In this document: one piece after another, positions 5,381 to 6,209 of the stretch
How the letters are laid out: the number at the start of each line of letters is the position of its first letter
Numbering within the stretch: position 1 is the stretch's first letter
Source of the DNA: Oligoflexia bacterium
GTDB taxonomy: Bacteria > Bdellovibrionota > Bdellovibrionia > Bdellovibrionales > UBA1609
Length of the DNA: 6,209 bases
Direction of reading: 5' to 3'
NCBI GenBank assembly: GCA_026914095.1
Contig: JAPPIY010000025.1
Coordinates: 1-6,209 of the forward strand
Notes under the pieces: generated by a model
The model's database searches: none
What the model saw: only the letters and a program-made list of their open reading frames with translations
Told to the model about the DNA's origin: nothing
Made by a program: the position numbers and the translations under genes

Positions 5381-6209
5381 ATGGCGCCGGAAAAACAACA
5401 ATATAACAAACAAAACATAGAGGAAGTTTTATTGAGATCAACTTCTTTAACTTCTATGCAGGCTCAACATTTATTGCAAACAAAGAATCCCGCAGGGAAG
5501 AGTTTAGAGGAGATTTTAAAAAATAAAAAATCTGTGGAATCCGCTTTGTCGGAGCTGTGTAAATTTTTAAATGTTTCTTTTTTACCAGAAATTCCTTTTG
5601 CTGATATTCCCACAAATTTAATATCCGGCCTTCCCATTCAATATGCAAAAAGCCATAATATTCTTCCCTTTAAGGAAGATGAAGGCAGTATTCAGGTTTT
5701 AACCAGCAATCCTTTGAATTTTGAGGTGTTTAACAGTTTAAAAGTAAAATTTAATAAGCCTATTGAGCCTGTTATGAGTTTTAACCATAAAATCAAAGAA
5801 GCAATCAATCATGTTTATGAAAAAAACACACAGGATTTTGATGAGTTTGAGGATATACAGGCGGAAGAGTATAACCTTCATGATCCTGTAATTGATCTTC
5901 TGGACGCCCATGATGAAGCCCCTATTATCAAATTGGTGAACACTCTTTTAGTTCGCGCGGTTAAAGAAAGAGCTTCCGATATTCATCTGGAGCCTTATGA
6001 AAAAGAGTTTTTAATTCGTTTTCGTGTGGATGGAAATTTGTATTCGGTTTTAAAACTTAAAAAGCGGCTTCAAAATGCTGTCAGCTCTCGCATTAAAATC
6101 ATGGGAAAACTCAATATTGCGGAAAAAAGGCTTCCTCAGGATGGCGGTATTCCTTTACGGCTGGCGGGAAAAGATATTGATATTCGTTTAAACACTGTCC
6201 CTACAGCTT
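5381..6209 (+). CDS. gspE: Type II secretion ATPase GspE, N-terminal part; 3' end outside window
   Basis: GspE is the cytoplasmic hexameric ATPase that drives pseudopilus assembly, bound to the inner membrane through GspL/GspF. The frame is open to the last base, giving 276 visible residues of a family that usually has about 500-570. Residues about 10-150 fit the T2SSE_N (N1E) domain, including LPFKEDEGSIQVLTSNPLNF (95-114). After an acidic linker (about 151-178), the N2E/ATPase part begins with DEAPIIKLVNTLLVRAVKER (178-197), then ASDIHLEPYEKEFLIRFRVD (198-217). RIKIMGKLNIAEKRLPQDGG (237-256) and DIDIRLNTVPTA (265-276) follow. These are very strongly conserved in GspE and PilB. The Walker A and B, Asp-box and Cys4 zinc motifs would lie downstream and cannot be checked. 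ATG 5381 is preceded at 6 bp by a weak TAGG Shine-Dalgarno sequence (5371-5374). PilB is the main alternative, but the gspC-gspD context favours GspE. Confidence 0.95.
   Translation, partial: MAPEKQQYNKQNIEEVLLRSTSLTSMQAQHLLQTKNPAGKSLEEILKNKKSVESALSELCKFLNVSFLPEIPFADIPTNLISGLPIQYAKSHNILPFKEDEGSIQVLTSNPLNFEVFNSLKVKFNKPIEPVMSFNHKIKEAINHVYEKNTQDFDEFEDIQAEEYNLHDPVIDLLDAHDEAPIIKLVNTLLVRAVKERASDIHLEPYEKEFLIRFRVDGNLYSVLKLKKRLQNAVSSRIKIMGKLNIAEKRLPQDGGIPLRLAGKDIDIRLNTVPTA

Noticed and set aside
2042..5648. Several minus-strand ORFs of 64-90 codons (at 2042-2302, 2366-2581, 2903-3175, 3156-3371, 4274-4486, 4610-4816, 5010-5216 and 5454-5648)
   Set aside because: All lie opposite confident gsp genes or the repeats, have biased composition (for example Ser-rich opposite the acidic GspD tail), and show no family resemblance.

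Overview
The window comes from an AT-rich (by eye roughly 40 % G+C) Gram-negative bacterium. It holds the end of a housekeeping RNase gene and the start of a type II secretion (T2SS) gene cluster, all on the + strand. The secretin GspD and inner-membrane GspC show that the cell has two membranes. The order gspC-gspD-gspE with a PDZ-type GspC is compatible with a proteobacterial or deltaproteobacterial-like lineage, but nothing here fixes the taxon.

Layout. (1) Positions 1-873 hold the 3' part of pnp (polynucleotide phosphorylase): the end of the second RNase PH core with its catalytic aspartates, then the KH and S1 RNA-binding domains. (2) Positions 874-1319 contain no intact gene. They hold a start-less remnant of a bacterial PH-domain (bPH_2/DUF304, YdbS/YdbT-like) membrane protein at 932-1144, and a 12-bp perfect inverted repeat (1141-1152 / 1301-1312) whose arms enclose a weak promoter candidate. 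(3) gspC (1320-2294) and gspD (2301-4982) are 6 nt apart and surely co-transcribed. (4) Positions 4983-5380 form a 398-bp gap inside the secretion cluster. It is filled largely by two copies of a palindromic repeat element built around an ATTCCCGC/GCGGGAAT hairpin, followed by an AT-rich stretch with three TATAAT hexamers. An 84-codon ORF here is mostly translated repeat and is probably not a gene. (5) gspE (5381 to the window end) is partial; its Walker motifs lie beyond the window.

How the genes work together. GspE is the cytoplasmic ATPase that powers the pseudopilus. GspC spans the inner membrane and links the inner platform to the periplasmic N-domains of GspD. GspD forms the outer-membrane gate. 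gspF, gspG and the other T2SS genes probably follow gspE. The PNPase is unrelated housekeeping RNA turnover.

The system is a recognisable T2SS, not a new one. The points most worth a second look are the paired hairpin elements between gspD and gspE (with a compensatory base-pair change and GNRA-type loops), the long acidic tail and enlarged gate-region insertion of GspD, and the bPH_2 relic behind pnp.
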